From Candidatus Halobeggiatoa sp. HSG11 (GTDB lineage Bacteria; Pseudomonadota; Gammaproteobacteria; Beggiatoales; Beggiatoaceae): a DNA stretch of 64,000 bases. Both the position numbers and the translations under genes were made by a program. Under the pieces are notes generated by a model, which saw nothing but the letters and a program-made list of their open reading frames with translations, had not been told where the DNA came from and did no database searches. Where the stretch lies: assembly GCA_030378105.1 (NCBI GenBank), contig JAUCGL010000005.1:1-64000 (forward strand). The letters run 5' to 3'. Below, one piece after another: positions 8,946-17,487 of this stretch; the stretch's first letter is position 1; the number at the start of each line of letters is the position of its first letter.

Positions 8946-9396
8946 AAAGTTCCTCTTCTATTAATGATTTAGTGGTTTCGGCATTATCCAAAACCTTGTT
9001 AGCTTCTTTTAACAAAACCTCTGAAATTATACTAAATTTTTTCCGTCCTTGAATTTCATCAATTTTATATGCTACATAAGCCCCCTCCACTTTATTAGAA
9101 ATATTAGTAGATGTTGAATGTAAATTTTTGCGTAAGTTTTGCCATTGTTTAAGAGATTTATCAATCATATCTCGCTGACCGGGAAACATACCTTTTAATT
9201 CATATAGTTGTTGAATTTTTTTATCGGCTAAGGTAATTTCAGCCTTCATTTTTAGCATGGTTTGATACAACGTTGGGTTTATGTCCAACAAAAAAGCATC
9301 TACTTTGCTTTGAGCATCATCCAATCCATCAGCAGTATCATTGCAACCAAACGGAAGCAAAACAATTAGCAGTAAGAAGCAAATAGATTTATTCAT
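8938..9396 (-). CDS. Helical lipoprotein, function unknown
   Basis: A 152-residue lipoprotein with a signal peptide similar to its partner: MNKSICFLLLIVLLPFGC, lipobox cysteine at residue 18. The mature part is mainly alpha-helical with many Lys, Gln and Leu and no recognised domain. It is the first gene of a two-lipoprotein operon, and its stop codon lies inside the start of the next gene. The related signal peptides and the shared helical make-up suggest an old duplication followed by divergence. That is inferred from composition, not from an alignment. Confidence 0.6.
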   Translation of the reverse strand: MNKSICFLLLIVLLPFGCNDTADGLDDAQSKVDAFLLDINPTLYQTMLKMKAEITLADKKIQQLYELKGMFPGQRDMIDKSLKQWQNLRKNLHSTSTNISNKVEGAYVAYKIDEIQGRKKFSIISEVLLKEANKVLDNAETTKSLIEEELYE

Positions 9397-9706
9397 ATTT
9401 CAATTATACTCAACAATTTTTAATCGTTCAAGTAATCATCTTATTTAAACTTAAAGGTTGCTCACTACCAATCAGATAAAAACATTCATATTTTCTAACA
9501 TAATTAGGATTTACGCATTGATAAATCCAAAAAGTATTATTACAAACAAATTCAGTTATTTAAAATAAATCATAGAAGAATTTTTCTGTAAATTTACGAA
9601 TCAAGATATTTAATGTTACACATAAAATTTCAAATGTTTGAATTGGTTGGAGTCGCAAGGTCTACTTGCTTATTAACAAGATAAACCTTGTGTCTATGTC
9701 AAACTC
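9397..9706. other. Gene-free stretch with a solo element end at 9505
   Basis: No credible gene. TAGGATTTACGCATTGATAAA at 9505-9525 is a one-mismatch copy of the TAGGACTTACGCATTGA terminal repeat family, without a visible partner. It should contain the promoter of the lipoprotein operon, but no clear -35/-10 pair is evident. Confidence 0.5.
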
Positions 9707-10228
9707 TTATAACAACGATAAAATTTTTTCTTTAACCTCTCGTAAATTTAAATCTCCAACGTGGCGTTCAACCACATTACCATTTCGGTCCACAACTGCG
9801 GTAAATGGTAAAGCACCTATTCGATTGCCAAAACTTTTAGAAATATTAATAACATCATCACCTTCTAAGATTGGGTAATTAATATGGTTTTCCTCAACAA
9901 ATTGTAATATTGCTTCATGTTCATCAACAGCAATACCAATAATTTGTAGACCAATCTCACCATAATCTTGTTGAATTTCAACAAATAATGGCATTTCACG
10001 GATACAAGGTGGACACCAAGTTGCCCAAAAATTAACTACTAAAATTTTATTGTCCCATTCAGAAACATTACGAATTTTTCCGTTAAGGTCAGTGAGACTA
10101 AAATCCGGACGATAAATAACTTGTTTTTCTGTTTTTTGCGGTGGGTTAAACCACAAATAGCCGGCGACACTAGCCACACTGGTCATTATTAATCCTACAA
10201 ATAGGACAAAATGAGCCGGTTTAATCAT
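9707..10228 (-). CDS. TlpA/ResA-family membrane-anchored thioredoxin
   Basis: A 173-residue protein with an N-terminal membrane anchor (residues 7-27) and a periplasmic thioredoxin fold of the AhpC-TSA/Redoxin (TlpA/ResA) type. The active site is WCPPC in FWATWCPPCIREMP. A cis-proline (ALPFTAV) and the final beta strand are present. It should reduce disulfides of apocytochromes or other periplasmic proteins with electrons supplied through DsbD. It overlaps dsbD by 4 bp (ATGA), so the two are co-translated, which supports a DsbD-TlpA electron route. Confidence 0.88.
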   Translation of the reverse strand: MIKPAHFVLFVGLIMTSVASVAGYLWFNPPQKTEKQVIYRPDFSLTDLNGKIRNVSEWDNKILVVNFWATWCPPCIREMPLFVEIQQDYGEIGLQIIGIAVDEHEAILQFVEENHINYPILEGDDVINISKSFGNRIGALPFTAVVDRNGNVVERHVGDLNLREVKEKILSLL

Positions 10229-12522
10229 TGCAATACCTTCTTTAAATGTTGACTAAATTCCTCAGCAGGCATAAAACCAACGATTCGAAGAGAACGCTGT
10301 TCCTGTCCATTGGAATCAAAAAATAAAATAGCTGGTGGTCCAAAAATGCCAAATCGCTTATTTAAAGCTTGATCTTGAGCATCATTGAGAGTGACATCAG
10401 CCTTTAACAACACAAAGTTAGCAAGTCCTTTTTGCACCTCAGCATCGCTGAAGGTGAAATGCTCCATTTCTTTGCATGAGATACACCAGTCAGCATAAAA
10501 GTCTAAGATAACTGGTTTGCCTACCGCAGCAGCTAGTTCGTGTTCTAGTCCGCTTATTCCTTTTATAATTTTGAATTCTGCTACCTGATTGTTATCTGCT
10601 TTAGGTTGAATTGTAGTTGTTGTTGTTAAAATTTGCAATGGTTGTAATAAACTTTTGCTGCCAGCCGAAACTCCAACAATTAACAATACTCCATAAATCA
10701 GTAAGATGAATCCAATACCTTTCCATAATTTAAACCAGCCAGTTTTACCAACTCCATCCAAAGCTCCCATATACACTGCCGAAATAATTAACAAACTAGC
10801 CCACAATAGCATGGTTATTTGAGCTGGAATAACTCTTTCTATCATCCAGATAGCTACTCCTAATAGCATAACGCCAAATACTGCCTTAACAGCATTCATC
10901 CACTGATCAGCTTTGGGTAAGAAATGGCCGGCTGATAATCCAATTAATAACAATGGTATCCCCATGCCAATTCCCATTGTAAATAAAGCGGTTCCGCCTA
11001 ATACCCAATCTCCAGTTTGACTGATATACATCAATGCTCCAACCAATGGTGCTGCCACACAAGGCCCAACTATCAAAGCCGAAAGCACTCCCATAACCGC
11101 AACTCCAAATAAAGTTCCACCTTGCTGCTTGTTACTGATATTGGTTACTTTAGTTTGAACGAAATTGGGAACTTGTAGCTCATAAAAACCAAACATGGAT
11201 AGAGATAAAACTATGAAAACAAATGCAAAACCAAATAATACCCAAGGAGTTTGGAAAGCTGCGGATAAATTAGCTCCTAATATTGCAGTCAAAGCCCCAA
11301 CAACTGCATAGGTTAAGGCCATTGCAACAACATAAATCAATGACATAAGGAAGGCTTTATGAGTAGTTATATCTTTACCTTGACCAATAATAATACCAGA
11401 TAAAATTGGAATCATTGGAAAAATACAAGGAGTTAGAGATAACAACACCCCTAAACCAAAAAAAATCATTATGGTGTATAAAAAACTAGCACTGGAAAGC
11501 ATGTTAGCCAATCGATCTTGTTCAGAAATATTATTGACAGTTTTCTTAGAATCGGTTCCAGTTGGATAAGTTAAATTAACTATCTTGGTTATCGGTGGGT
11601 AACATAAACCATCAAATGCACAACCTTGATATTTAACAGTTAAAGTTAAATTTGGTTTTTCCATTTGGTTAAATGGCAAATTTATTTCTAATAATGGTTG
11701 TTGGTAAATTTCCACATCACCAAAAAATTTGTCGGTTTTAAGCTTGCTGGGTGGCAATTCAATTGCTCCAAGAACGCCACCGGTTAAATTAAATTTTAAT
11801 TTATCTCTATACAAATAATAACCATCAGCAATTTTCCAACTAGTTAATATTTGATCTGGATTGGCAAATTCAGCCGAAAAAATAAAAGCTTCTTCTACAT
11901 CTAAAAATTCTGGTTCAATTATTTCTTGTTTGGTCTGACTGGTCGGAGCTTGTTCAGTTGGAGTTAGCCAGCTAAAGTCTTTTGGTTTTGTTTCAGTTTG
12001 AGGATTTATTGAGCTATTTTCTAAATTCGATAGGATATTGTTAGAAATTAAATTTTTTTCAATAGAGTTTGTAGATTCAATAGTTGCTGTGCCATTGATT
12101 AAGTTTATAGTTAGCATCTTGGTTATTGGTGGATAACATATTCTATCTTTAACACAGCCTTGATAACCGACCTCTAAACCCATAATATCTGTTGTGTCTA
12201 CAAATGGCAATTTAATCGTTATTTGTTGTTCATAAACTTCAGTTTTGCCATATTTAACATCATTTTCAATTTTTGCTGGTGGGAATTCAGCTTTATCCAG
12301 TGTTCCGCCTTTTTTAAGGGTAAATTCAAATTTATCCCGGTACAAATAATATCCCTCAGCAATTTTCCAATGTAAAGATACAGCATTTTCTTCTACATCA
12401 GCTGACAGTATAAATGCTTTATCCGGATCGAGAGGATTTAATAAATCAGTTATTTGAGAAAAGTCGGTCGCTAATAAATTACAGTTCCAAACCAATAATG
12501 TTAAAAATACAAATCGTGTCAT
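10225..12522 (-). CDS. dsbD: Thiol:disulfide interchange protein DsbD with two tandem N-terminal domains
   Basis: A 765-residue DsbD/DipZ, about 200 residues longer than the usual 560-600. It moves electrons from cytoplasmic thioredoxin across the inner membrane to periplasmic thiol proteins. A signal peptide (1-18) is followed by two DsbD-alpha domains. The first (about 25-145) has GCVKDRICYPP with C123 and C129; the second (about 205-320) has GCAFDGLCYPP with C301 and C307. Each keeps the family C-x5-C redox pair. Then come eight membrane segments with the TPC and GPC cysteines, and a C-terminal thioredoxin domain with DWCISCKEME. The long low-complexity linker (150-200) joins the duplicated domains. 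Operon cutA-dsbD-tlpA with 4-bp overlaps. Confidence 0.95.
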   Translation of the reverse strand: MTRFVFLTLLVWNCNLLATDFSQITDLLNPLDPDKAFILSADVEENAVSLHWKIAEGYYLYRDKFEFTLKKGGTLDKAEFPPAKIENDVKYGKTEVYEQQITIKLPFVDTTDIMGLEVGYQGCVKDRICYPPITKMLTINLINGTATIESTNSIEKNLISNNILSNLENSSINPQTETKPKDFSWLTPTEQAPTSQTKQEIIEPEFLDVEEAFIFSAEFANPDQILTSWKIADGYYLYRDKLKFNLTGGVLGAIELPPSKLKTDKFFGDVEIYQQPLLEINLPFNQMEKPNLTLTVKYQGCAFDGLCYPPITKIVNLTYPTGTDSKKTVNNISEQDRLANMLSSASFLYTIMIFFGLGVLLSLTPCIFPMIPILSGIIIGQGKDITTHKAFLMSLIYVVAMALTYAVVGALTAILGANLSAAFQTPWVLFGFAFVFIVLSLSMFGFYELQVPNFVQTKVTNISNKQQGGTLFGVAVMGVLSALIVGPCVAAPLVGALMYISQTGDWVLGGTALFTMGIGMGIPLLLIGLSAGHFLPKADQWMNAVKAVFGVMLLGVAIWMIERVIPAQITMLLWASLLIISAVYMGALDGVGKTGWFKLWKGIGFILLIYGVLLIVGVSAGSKSLLQPLQILTTTTTIQPKADNNQVAEFKIIKGISGLEHELAAAVGKPVILDFYADWCISCKEMEHFTFSDAEVQKGLANFVLLKADVTLNDAQDQALNKRFGIFGPPAILFFDSNGQEQRSLRIVGFMPAEEFSQHLKKVLQ

Positions 12523-12857
12523 TTTAATGTTTTTTTTAAGTCAGTTGAATCATCTAACCAAGCTAAATAACTTGGCAACCCGGTTTTAATACATAAAGCA
12601 ATTAATTCTGGCACTTCATATGGATGTTGTTGTAGTAAGGTTTGTTCAATTGCAGTATAATGTTCACTACGAGTTTTGATAAATAATAAAACTTCGGCTT
12701 CATTAGTAATTTTACCTTTCCACTCGTAAAAGGAGCGAACATTGGGTAGTATATTAACGCAACTAACTAAACGTTTTTCTAATAACAAACAAGCCAAACT
12801 CTCTGCAATTTCTGAACTTGGACAAGTTGTTAATAATAACTGATAATCACTTTTCAC
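12519..12857 (-). CDS. cutA: Divalent-cation tolerance protein CutA
   Basis: A 112-residue CutA1 protein, a small trimeric ferredoxin-like fold linked to copper/divalent metal tolerance. It shows LLLTTCPSSEIAESLA near the start, the VSCVNILPNVRSFYEWKGK core and HPYEVPELIAL, which hold the conserved residues of the family. It is the first gene of the cutA-dsbD-tlpA operon, overlapping dsbD by 4 bp. The cutA-dsbD order is the one known in enteric bacteria, which supports both assignments. Confidence 0.95.
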   Translation of the reverse strand: MKSDYQLLLTTCPSSEIAESLACLLLEKRLVSCVNILPNVRSFYEWKGKITNEAEVLLFIKTRSEHYTAIEQTLLQQHPYEVPELIALCIKTGLPSYLAWLDDSTDLKKTLK

Positions 12858-12932
12858 AAAATCACCATTTACTTAAAATTTAATAACGTTGGATACTATC
12901 TCAACATTTAGGTAGAATACAGATAATTCAAC

Positions 12933-12938
12933 TATAAT
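12933..12938 (+). promoter_or_regulatory. Candidate -10 box of fxsA
   Basis: TATAAT lies 12 bp before the fxsA ATG in the divergent cutA/fxsA spacer. No good TTGACA-type -35 lies 17 bp upstream, and no ribosome-binding site precedes the ATG. If it is used, the transcript would be almost leaderless. Confidence 0.3.
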
Positions 12939-12950
12939 GATATTACTACA

Positions 12951-13385
12951 ATGACTACATTTCAATTTTTATTACTATTATTTATTATTGTACCAGTTTT
13001 TGAAATTTACTTACTGATAACTGTTGGTAGTGTTATTGGGGGATTAACTACCGTATTGCTAGTTATTTTCACCGCAATTTTGGGTACTTATTTATTACGA
13101 ATTCAAGGTTTAAGTACATTACAAAAAGCTCAATCTAGTATGGATCAGGGGCAAATTCCGGCTGGTGCTTTGTTAGAAGGAATTTTGTTATTAATAAGTG
13201 GGGCATTATTACTAACTCCTGGTTTTGTAACTGATGCTATAGGATTTTCTTGTTTAATTCCACCAATTCGACAGGCTATTGTTAATTCTTTAATTAAGAA
13301 TATTAAAATCAATCCAAATCAAAACCCACATCAGCAAACTAAAAGACCTGATGTTATAGAAGGTGAGTACAGGAGAGATGATTAA
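12951..13385 (+). CDS. fxsA: FxsA family inner-membrane protein
   Basis: A 144-residue polytopic membrane protein of the FxsA family, named for the effect of overproduction on exclusion of phage T7 by the F plasmid. Three or four hydrophobic segments are visible at residues 5-25, 27-48 and 75-100. The conserved stretch PAGALLEGILLLISGALLL-TPGF is complete. The hydrophilic tail (115-144) is rich in Asn, Gln and Arg. It is transcribed divergently from cutA, and fxsA and cutA also neighbour each other in enteric genomes. Confidence 0.92.
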   Translation: MTTFQFLLLLFIIVPVFEIYLLITVGSVIGGLTTVLLVIFTAILGTYLLRIQGLSTLQKAQSSMDQGQIPAGALLEGILLLISGALLLTPGFVTDAIGFSCLIPPIRQAIVNSLIKNIKINPNQNPHQQTKRPDVIEGEYRRDD

Positions 13386-13720
13386 AATTTGATTTAACAG
13401 TATATTTTTATAAAAAAAATAGGCAAACATAATTAAGTCAACTATAATAATTAACATGATTGGTTTTTTAACCAATAAAATAGTGAAACTGCCAGAGTTT
13501 TATTACAGATAATTCTGATAGTTTTATACCATTTTAAATTATATGAGATTAATTGTGTATTTCTATCTTAATAAAGTGTAATTCTACACTGACTCAGCAT
13601 TCTCATTTTGAAAAAGATTATGATATATGTTAGTTCATAAGAGAACATTGGTAGAGACATATGGCGTACCCATCTCAAGCAGGAATTGAAAATGCAGTTG
13701 AGTTTAACCAAAAAAAATTA
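13386..13720. other. Gene-free stretch downstream of fxsA
   Basis: No intact gene. A hairpin ATTGGTT/AACCAAT lies at about 13460-13477. A 36-codon frame starting MAYPSQAGIENAVEF at 13661 runs directly into the small element at 13721 and may be the truncated beginning of a lost gene. Confidence 0.45.
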
Positions 13721-13811
13721 GGTAATCCTATAGAAAGTAGTGATAGCTTCAAAAAACCTACTAGGTTTTAAAAACCTAGTAGGTTTAACACTACATATTG
13801 CAGGACTACCC
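13721..13811. repeat. 91-bp element of the GGTAGTCC...GTAGTG family with nested palindrome
   Basis: Left end GGTAATCCTATAGAAAGTAG and right end CTACATATTGCAGGACTACC are imperfect inverted repeats that match those at 35991-36095 and 50191-50278. Inside is a perfect 16-bp inverted repeat AAACCTACTAGGTTTT (13754-13769 and 13771-13786). Confidence 0.65.
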
Positions 13812-13960
13812 AAAATTTCGGACTGTTCAAATCAGCTATAACAAACTGTATTAATAATACTCACTCAACACAGCGAAAAAAAATGGATTCTTTGTTGACT
13901 TGGAATTTTTAGTCCTTTAAAAAAGTCCAAATATTAACCATTTAAAGTATAGCAGACATG

Positions 13961-14011
13961 CATCAATGCCAAGAGTGTAAACACAATTTTTCAGAGACAC
14001 AGAGAACCTGA
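13961..14011 (+). pseudogene. Transposase zinc-ribbon remnant
   Basis: The short frame CQECKHNFSETQRT matches the C-x2-C...FSET zinc-ribbon motif of IS1-like transposases. Only about 17 codons remain before a stop. It is evidence of a past IS insertion just upstream of the gmhB fragment. Confidence 0.5.
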
Positions 14012-14081
14012 CAAAAGTAATATAAGCATAAGATTAAATTACATAAAAACCTAAGTATAAGTTTTAATCCGTCCAAAAGAT

Positions 14082-14339
14082 CGGACAGTAGTTGATAGTT
14101 ATGAACGTAAACCGGGGCCGGGAATGCTTTTTCAAGCTGCCGAAGAAATGCAGATTGATTTAACGAGTTCGTGGTTAATTGGTGATATGATAAGTGATAT
14201 TTTGGTGGGGTATCATGCTCATTGTAAGGGTTTGATACTTGTTGAGACTGGCAAGGGTTTGGAAGGTAAAACGAATTCTGCGGTTAATTGGCATACTGTC
14301 CCTGACTTAACAGCAGCAGTTAAATTGATCTTGAATTGA
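14082..14339 (+). pseudogene. C-terminal fragment of a GmhB-type HAD phosphatase
   Basis: The frame reads KPGPGMLFQAAEEMQIDL, then SSWLIGDMISDILVGYHAHC, which matches the C-terminal half of D-glycero-D-manno-heptose-1,7-bisphosphate 7-phosphatase: the KP.PGM motif and the GD..SDI aspartates of HAD motif IV. The N-terminal nucleophile DxD half is absent, and upstream lies transposase debris. Without the nucleophile it cannot be active. The intact gmhB, if any, lies outside the window. A methionine start at 14124 has no obvious ribosome-binding site. Confidence 0.75.
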
Positions 14340-14423
14340 AATTTGAGAGTAAACACATAGGATAATTATATTTTTTGGGTTGGATTGGTGTTAAAGGTAA
14401 GGTGCGTTGGACCGCACCATAAT

Positions 14424-14723
14424 TTATTTGCTATAGTTGATTGGTTTGATAAGTTCGTATTCGAGATGTTTTTCATTTATTATGTGCCATAAATTAGTTT
14501 TTAATTGCATATTTAACCAATATTCACTGGTACTAAAAAGTTTACTTAAACGAATAGCAATATCAATAGTTATTTCTTCTGTACCATTAACAATTTTATT
14601 AATTTTTTCAGCTGGTATATCTATATTTTTAGCTATTTGTTCTGTATTTAAATTAAGCGGTTGCATAAATTCTTCATAGAGAATTTCACCGGGAGTAAAA
14701 GGTTTACGTTTGGTTATATTCAT
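14424..14723 (-). CDS. higA: HigA-family antitoxin
   Basis: A 99-residue HigA-type antitoxin. It begins with the family pattern KRKPFTPGEILYEEFMQPL, followed by a helix-turn-helix (residues 28-75), which binds its own promoter in this family. The C-terminal 25 residues are less conserved. It lies 7 bp after the higB-like frame, the normal toxin-first order of higBA. The toxin partner is frameshifted (see next entry), so the antitoxin may be an orphan that persists after toxin loss. Confidence 0.85.
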   Translation of the reverse strand: MNITKRKPFTPGEILYEEFMQPLNLNTEQIAKNIDIPAEKINKIVNGTEEITIDIAIRLSKLFSTSEYWLNMQLKTNLWHIINEKHLEYELIKPINYSK

Positions 14724-14730
14724 AATAGCT

Positions 14731-15022
14731 CTATAGTATTAATGGTATTGTTCTTAATGACACATCGTAAATGTTATTATCTGACCAGCGAAATATTAAA
14801 CGCCATGGTCCATTGACTCTTATTGCCCAATATCCTTTTAAATTTCCAGTTAATTGATGAAGGTGATTACTTGGAGGGTTTCTTAAATCATCTAAACAAG
14901 TGGCTAAATCCATAGAATCTAGTTTCATGAGAATACGATGTTTTAAGTTAGTTTTAATTTTACCACATTGCTCCTCTTGCCAACATTGCTCTTAAGACTT
15001 TGTCTTTAAAACTTTTAATCAT
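14731..15022 (-). pseudogene. Frameshifted HigB/RelE-type toxin
   Basis: From the ATG at 15022 the frame reads MIKSFKDKVLRAMLA, the classical HigB start, then stops after about 20 codons. A second frame continues QCGKIKTNLKHRILMKLD and on through LRNPPSNHLHQL, LKGYWAIRVNGPWRLIFRW and NIYDVSL, which are the HigB core motifs. One frameshift around 14975 joins the halves into a protein of about 95 residues. The intact 3' part (14731-14928) could still be translated from an internal ATG but lacks the first helix. I read this as an inactivated toxin beside an intact antitoxin. Confidence 0.7.
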
Positions 15023-15305
15023 ATTTTAATTCTATGCAATATATTAATAGTTCGTATTCTGCTGGTTTATTTAGGTAGATTATATTCTTTGGGTGGGATT
15101 TGTCAAGGTTGGGAAGAGTGGAAAGGAAGGTGCGTGGGACGCACCTTATTTAACTAATTAACATTTACCAATGAGGAGTTTGGTTAATTATTTCTTCTTT
15201 AAAAACAAAATTTGCTTCGTCCATCATTTCTCCCATAATAAAATGTGGTTTTTGTATTTTTGGTAATTTGGAATCACATAATTTTTTTCCTTCTTCCTTA
15301 CATTT

Positions 15306-15883
15306 TTGCATCATAATCGTCCCATTGTTCGACCGGCTGATGATTTTGTGTTCCGCTTTATTCAAAATAAACAACGCCATATTCAGTTAGGTCGTGGTTA
15401 CTCACCGTTAAAATTAACTTTGCCATTCAGTTTGCCCAAACCAACATTGGCAGTTGGCGGTCAGCAGAAAAATACTATTGCTCTTGGTTGGAAAGATCAG
15501 GTGATTGTTTCTGCTCATATAGGTGATTTGGGTTCGCCACGTAGCCAAATGATTTTTGAACAGGTAATCGCTGATTTACAACGTTTATATAGAATACAAA
15601 CAGAGCAATAAGTTGGTCGGTGTCGAAAAGGGCAGCTTGTTTTCACAGTAGTTTGGCTGCTAGTTTATATAATTTGGCTAAGATTTTTCGAGCTAAATAT
15701 GGAGTAACTCGGATTGGTTTAAGTGGTTGAGTTTTTCAGAATCGAGTGTTATCTGAACAGGTATTTTCTTTATTGGAAGCAGATGGTTTTCAGGTATTTT
15801 TAGGGAAGAGGTTGCCTTGTAATGATGCTGGTTTGAGTTTTGGGCAGATTGTGGAGATTTTGTTTAAAAATAGAAATTCTTAA
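15306..15883 (+). pseudogene. HypF carbamoyltransferase remnant (hydrogenase maturation)
   Basis: The first part (15306-15611) reads NRPIVRPADD, LGRGYSPLKLTLPF, TLAVGGQQKNTIAL and SAHIGDLGSP, which is the central Sua5/kinase-like region of HypF. After an internal deletion, a second frame (from about 15632) reads SLAASLYNLAKIF, then IGLSG-stop-VFQNRVLSEQV and NDAGLSFGQIVEI, the HypF C-terminus, with a TGA in place of a conserved glycine codon. The N-terminal acylphosphatase and zinc domains are missing. HypF makes the cyanide ligands of NiFe hydrogenases; no other hyp or hydrogenase gene is in the window. Confidence 0.8.
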
Positions 15884-15921
15884 ATGTTAATGATTGCTAT
15901 CTTAATATCCAAATTTGCTGT

Positions 15922-15927
15922 TATAAT
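15922..15927 (+). promoter_or_regulatory. Candidate -10 box upstream of the 15957 ATPase gene
   Basis: TATAAT, 30 bp before the preferred ATG at 15957. The region 17 bp upstream has no convincing -35 hexamer. Confidence 0.3.
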
Positions 15928-15956
15928 GAAATTAAATCTGAATGTGGAATAATAAT

Positions 15957-17156
15957 ATGCCAGACAATAACAAAGCTTTTGCGGAGGCTTATAATAATTT
16001 TGATAGTCGGCCTTTGAGTAGTAAATGGGGGAAGGAGTTTTATGTTGATGATTTTACTAAGGATGTTGTGAATGAAATAACAACAACGATTCGGATAACT
16101 GATAGATTTAAGAAGATGTTGGTGATTGGGCATCGTGGTTGTGGTAAGTCAACTATTTTGAATATGGTTGCTGATGATTTGCGGAATGATTATCATGTGG
16201 TGGCTTTTTCGGCTGCAGATGTGATTAATATGATGGATGTTGAAGTGGTGGATATTTTGTTAGGGACTTATTTACAGGTTTTGGAGTCAATAGAAAAGAA
16301 ACCTAATTTATCTGATAAGTTATTGAAACCATTTAAAGGTTTAATGAATTTTTTCTCTAAAGATATTCAAGGGATAAATGTTTTAGAATTTATTTCAATT
16401 AAATTTCAAGTAGAACCTGAATCTCGTGATAATATAAGGCAAGGTTTACGTAACCAAATGGATGTATTACAGAAAAATCTTTCCAATGCCTGTGATGAAA
16501 TCCATAAAGCAACCAAAAGAGATGTTTTAATAATAATTGATGATCTTGATAAGTTAGATAATAAATTTGCAGAGCGTATTTTTTATGCTAATTCTGAATT
16601 ACTTATTTTACCCCAAGCTAAAATTATTTATACTTTTCCGTTAGATACATATTATTGTAGTGATTTTATTAAAATTCGGGATCGATATGAAGATCAATTT
16701 ATTTCTTTAGTTAATATTAAGAATTTTGCTGGTGAAACTTTGGAAAATTCGCAACAAGCGTTAGTTAAGTTGATATTGCGACGGATAGATAAAAATTTGA
16801 TCACTGAAGAAGCTATGCAATATTTGATTTCTATGAGTGGCGGATTGTTACGAGATTTGATTAAATTTATGCAAGATGCTTGTAAATTAGCTATTGTGGA
16901 TAAATTGGAAAAAATTGAACGAGCAACTGTAGAAAAAGCTGTGAATACTCATGTTAATGATTATTATCGAGTTTTTGACTTTTCCAAATATGCTGAAAGC
17001 GTGCAACGTATAGCTGATACTAAAAAAACGATTGATAATGATACTTTAGTTTATTTATTGCGATATTTGTTTGTACTTGAATATCGTTATGAGCAACGGC
17101 TTTGGTATGATGTGCATCCTTGTCTGAGCAAGGCTGTCGAGAAACATTCTGAATAG
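15957..17156 (+). CDS. AAA/STAND-like P-loop ATPase, function unknown
   Basis: About 399 residues from the ATG at 15957, which has GGAAT 8 bp upstream; an ATG at 15942 would add five residues. The Walker A motif is GHRGCGKST (about residue 60) and the Walker B is VLIIIDDLDKL (about 195). A helical lid containing MSGGLLRDLIKFMQDA (sensor-2-like) follows, the pattern of Orc/Cdc6-like and MoxR/KAP-like STAND ATPases. The last 70 residues look like a winged-helix-type end. No signal peptide. It sits at the head of a block with VapBC and a NACHT protein, all on the same strand, which hints at a role in conflict or defence. No effector domain is visible in the protein itself. Confidence 0.7.
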   Translation: MPDNNKAFAEAYNNFDSRPLSSKWGKEFYVDDFTKDVVNEITTTIRITDRFKKMLVIGHRGCGKSTILNMVADDLRNDYHVVAFSAADVINMMDVEVVDILLGTYLQVLESIEKKPNLSDKLLKPFKGLMNFFSKDIQGINVLEFISIKFQVEPESRDNIRQGLRNQMDVLQKNLSNACDEIHKATKRDVLIIIDDLDKLDNKFAERIFYANSELLILPQAKIIYTFPLDTYYCSDFIKIRDRYEDQFISLVNIKNFAGETLENSQQALVKLILRRIDKNLITEEAMQYLISMSGGLLRDLIKFMQDACKLAIVDKLEKIERATVEKAVNTHVNDYYRVFDFSKYAESVQRIADTKKTIDNDTLVYLLRYLFVLEYRYEQRLWYDVHPCLSKAVEKHSE

Positions 17157-17169
17157 TAACAACTTCTAG

Positions 17170-17268
17170 TTCCCAACCTCTTGGTTGGGAATTCATTCAG
17201 GGACGCTCTGCGTCCTGCAACGCAGAGCGTTGCTTAAGGCATTCCCAACGAAAACGTTGGAAACGAGT
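17170..17268. repeat. Cluster of three palindromic hairpins
   Basis: TTCCCAACCTCTTGGTTGGGAA (17171-17192), then an ACGCTCTGCG/CGCAGAGCG stem (about 17203-17230), then CCCAACG...CGTTGG (about 17244-17260). Related stems (CCCAAACTCCTGTTTGGG) lie within the element at 31589-31847. The run is noncoding and sits between the ATPase gene and vapB. Confidence 0.6.
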
Positions 17269-17283
17269 TTAGCGAATTTAATA

Positions 17284-17487
17284 ATGAATATTAACTTGAT
17301 ATTGGACGATGATTTGATACAACAAGCGATTCAATTAACAGGACTTAAAACGCCACAAGAGGTTGTGGAAATAGCTCTGCAAAAATTTATTGCTCAACCA
17401 GATCAATTAAGTCAAGCATTTGGAAAATACACTTGGGAAGGTGATCTTGAGGCTATGCGGAATGATACGAATGTTACTTGTAGATAG
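17284..17487 (+). CDS. vapB: VapB-type antitoxin
   Basis: A 67-residue antitoxin. The N-terminal ribbon-helix-helix-like part reads MNINLILDDDLIQQAIQLTG and is followed by TPQEVVEIALQKFI, which fits the VapB antitoxin family. The C-terminal region carries the toxin-neutralising segment (FGKYTWEGDLEAMR). The frame is open further upstream, but that part encodes palindromic repeats, so the ATG at 17284 is chosen. It overlaps the vapC start, as expected for a coupled TA operon. Confidence 0.82.
   Translation: MNINLILDDDLIQQAIQLTGLKTPQEVVEIALQKFIAQPDQLSQAFGKYTWEGDLEAMRNDTNVTCR

Noticed and set aside
8343-9396. PspA/IM30 homologs
   Set aside because: Helical composition is similar, but both carry lipoprotein signals and no PspA motif; kept as unknown lipoproteins.
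15165-15380. 71-codon minus-strand frame over the hypF remnant
   Set aside because: Its first half is antisense to the hypF-like sequence and the rest has no recognisable motif. No family match or ribosome-binding site to support it.
17170-17268. CRISPR-like repeat cluster
   Set aside because: The three hairpins differ from one another and have no regular spacers. No CRISPR array or cas gene was found anywhere in the window.
17185-17283. N-terminal extension of the VapB frame
   Set aside because: It encodes palindromic repeat DNA; the conserved protein begins at 17284.
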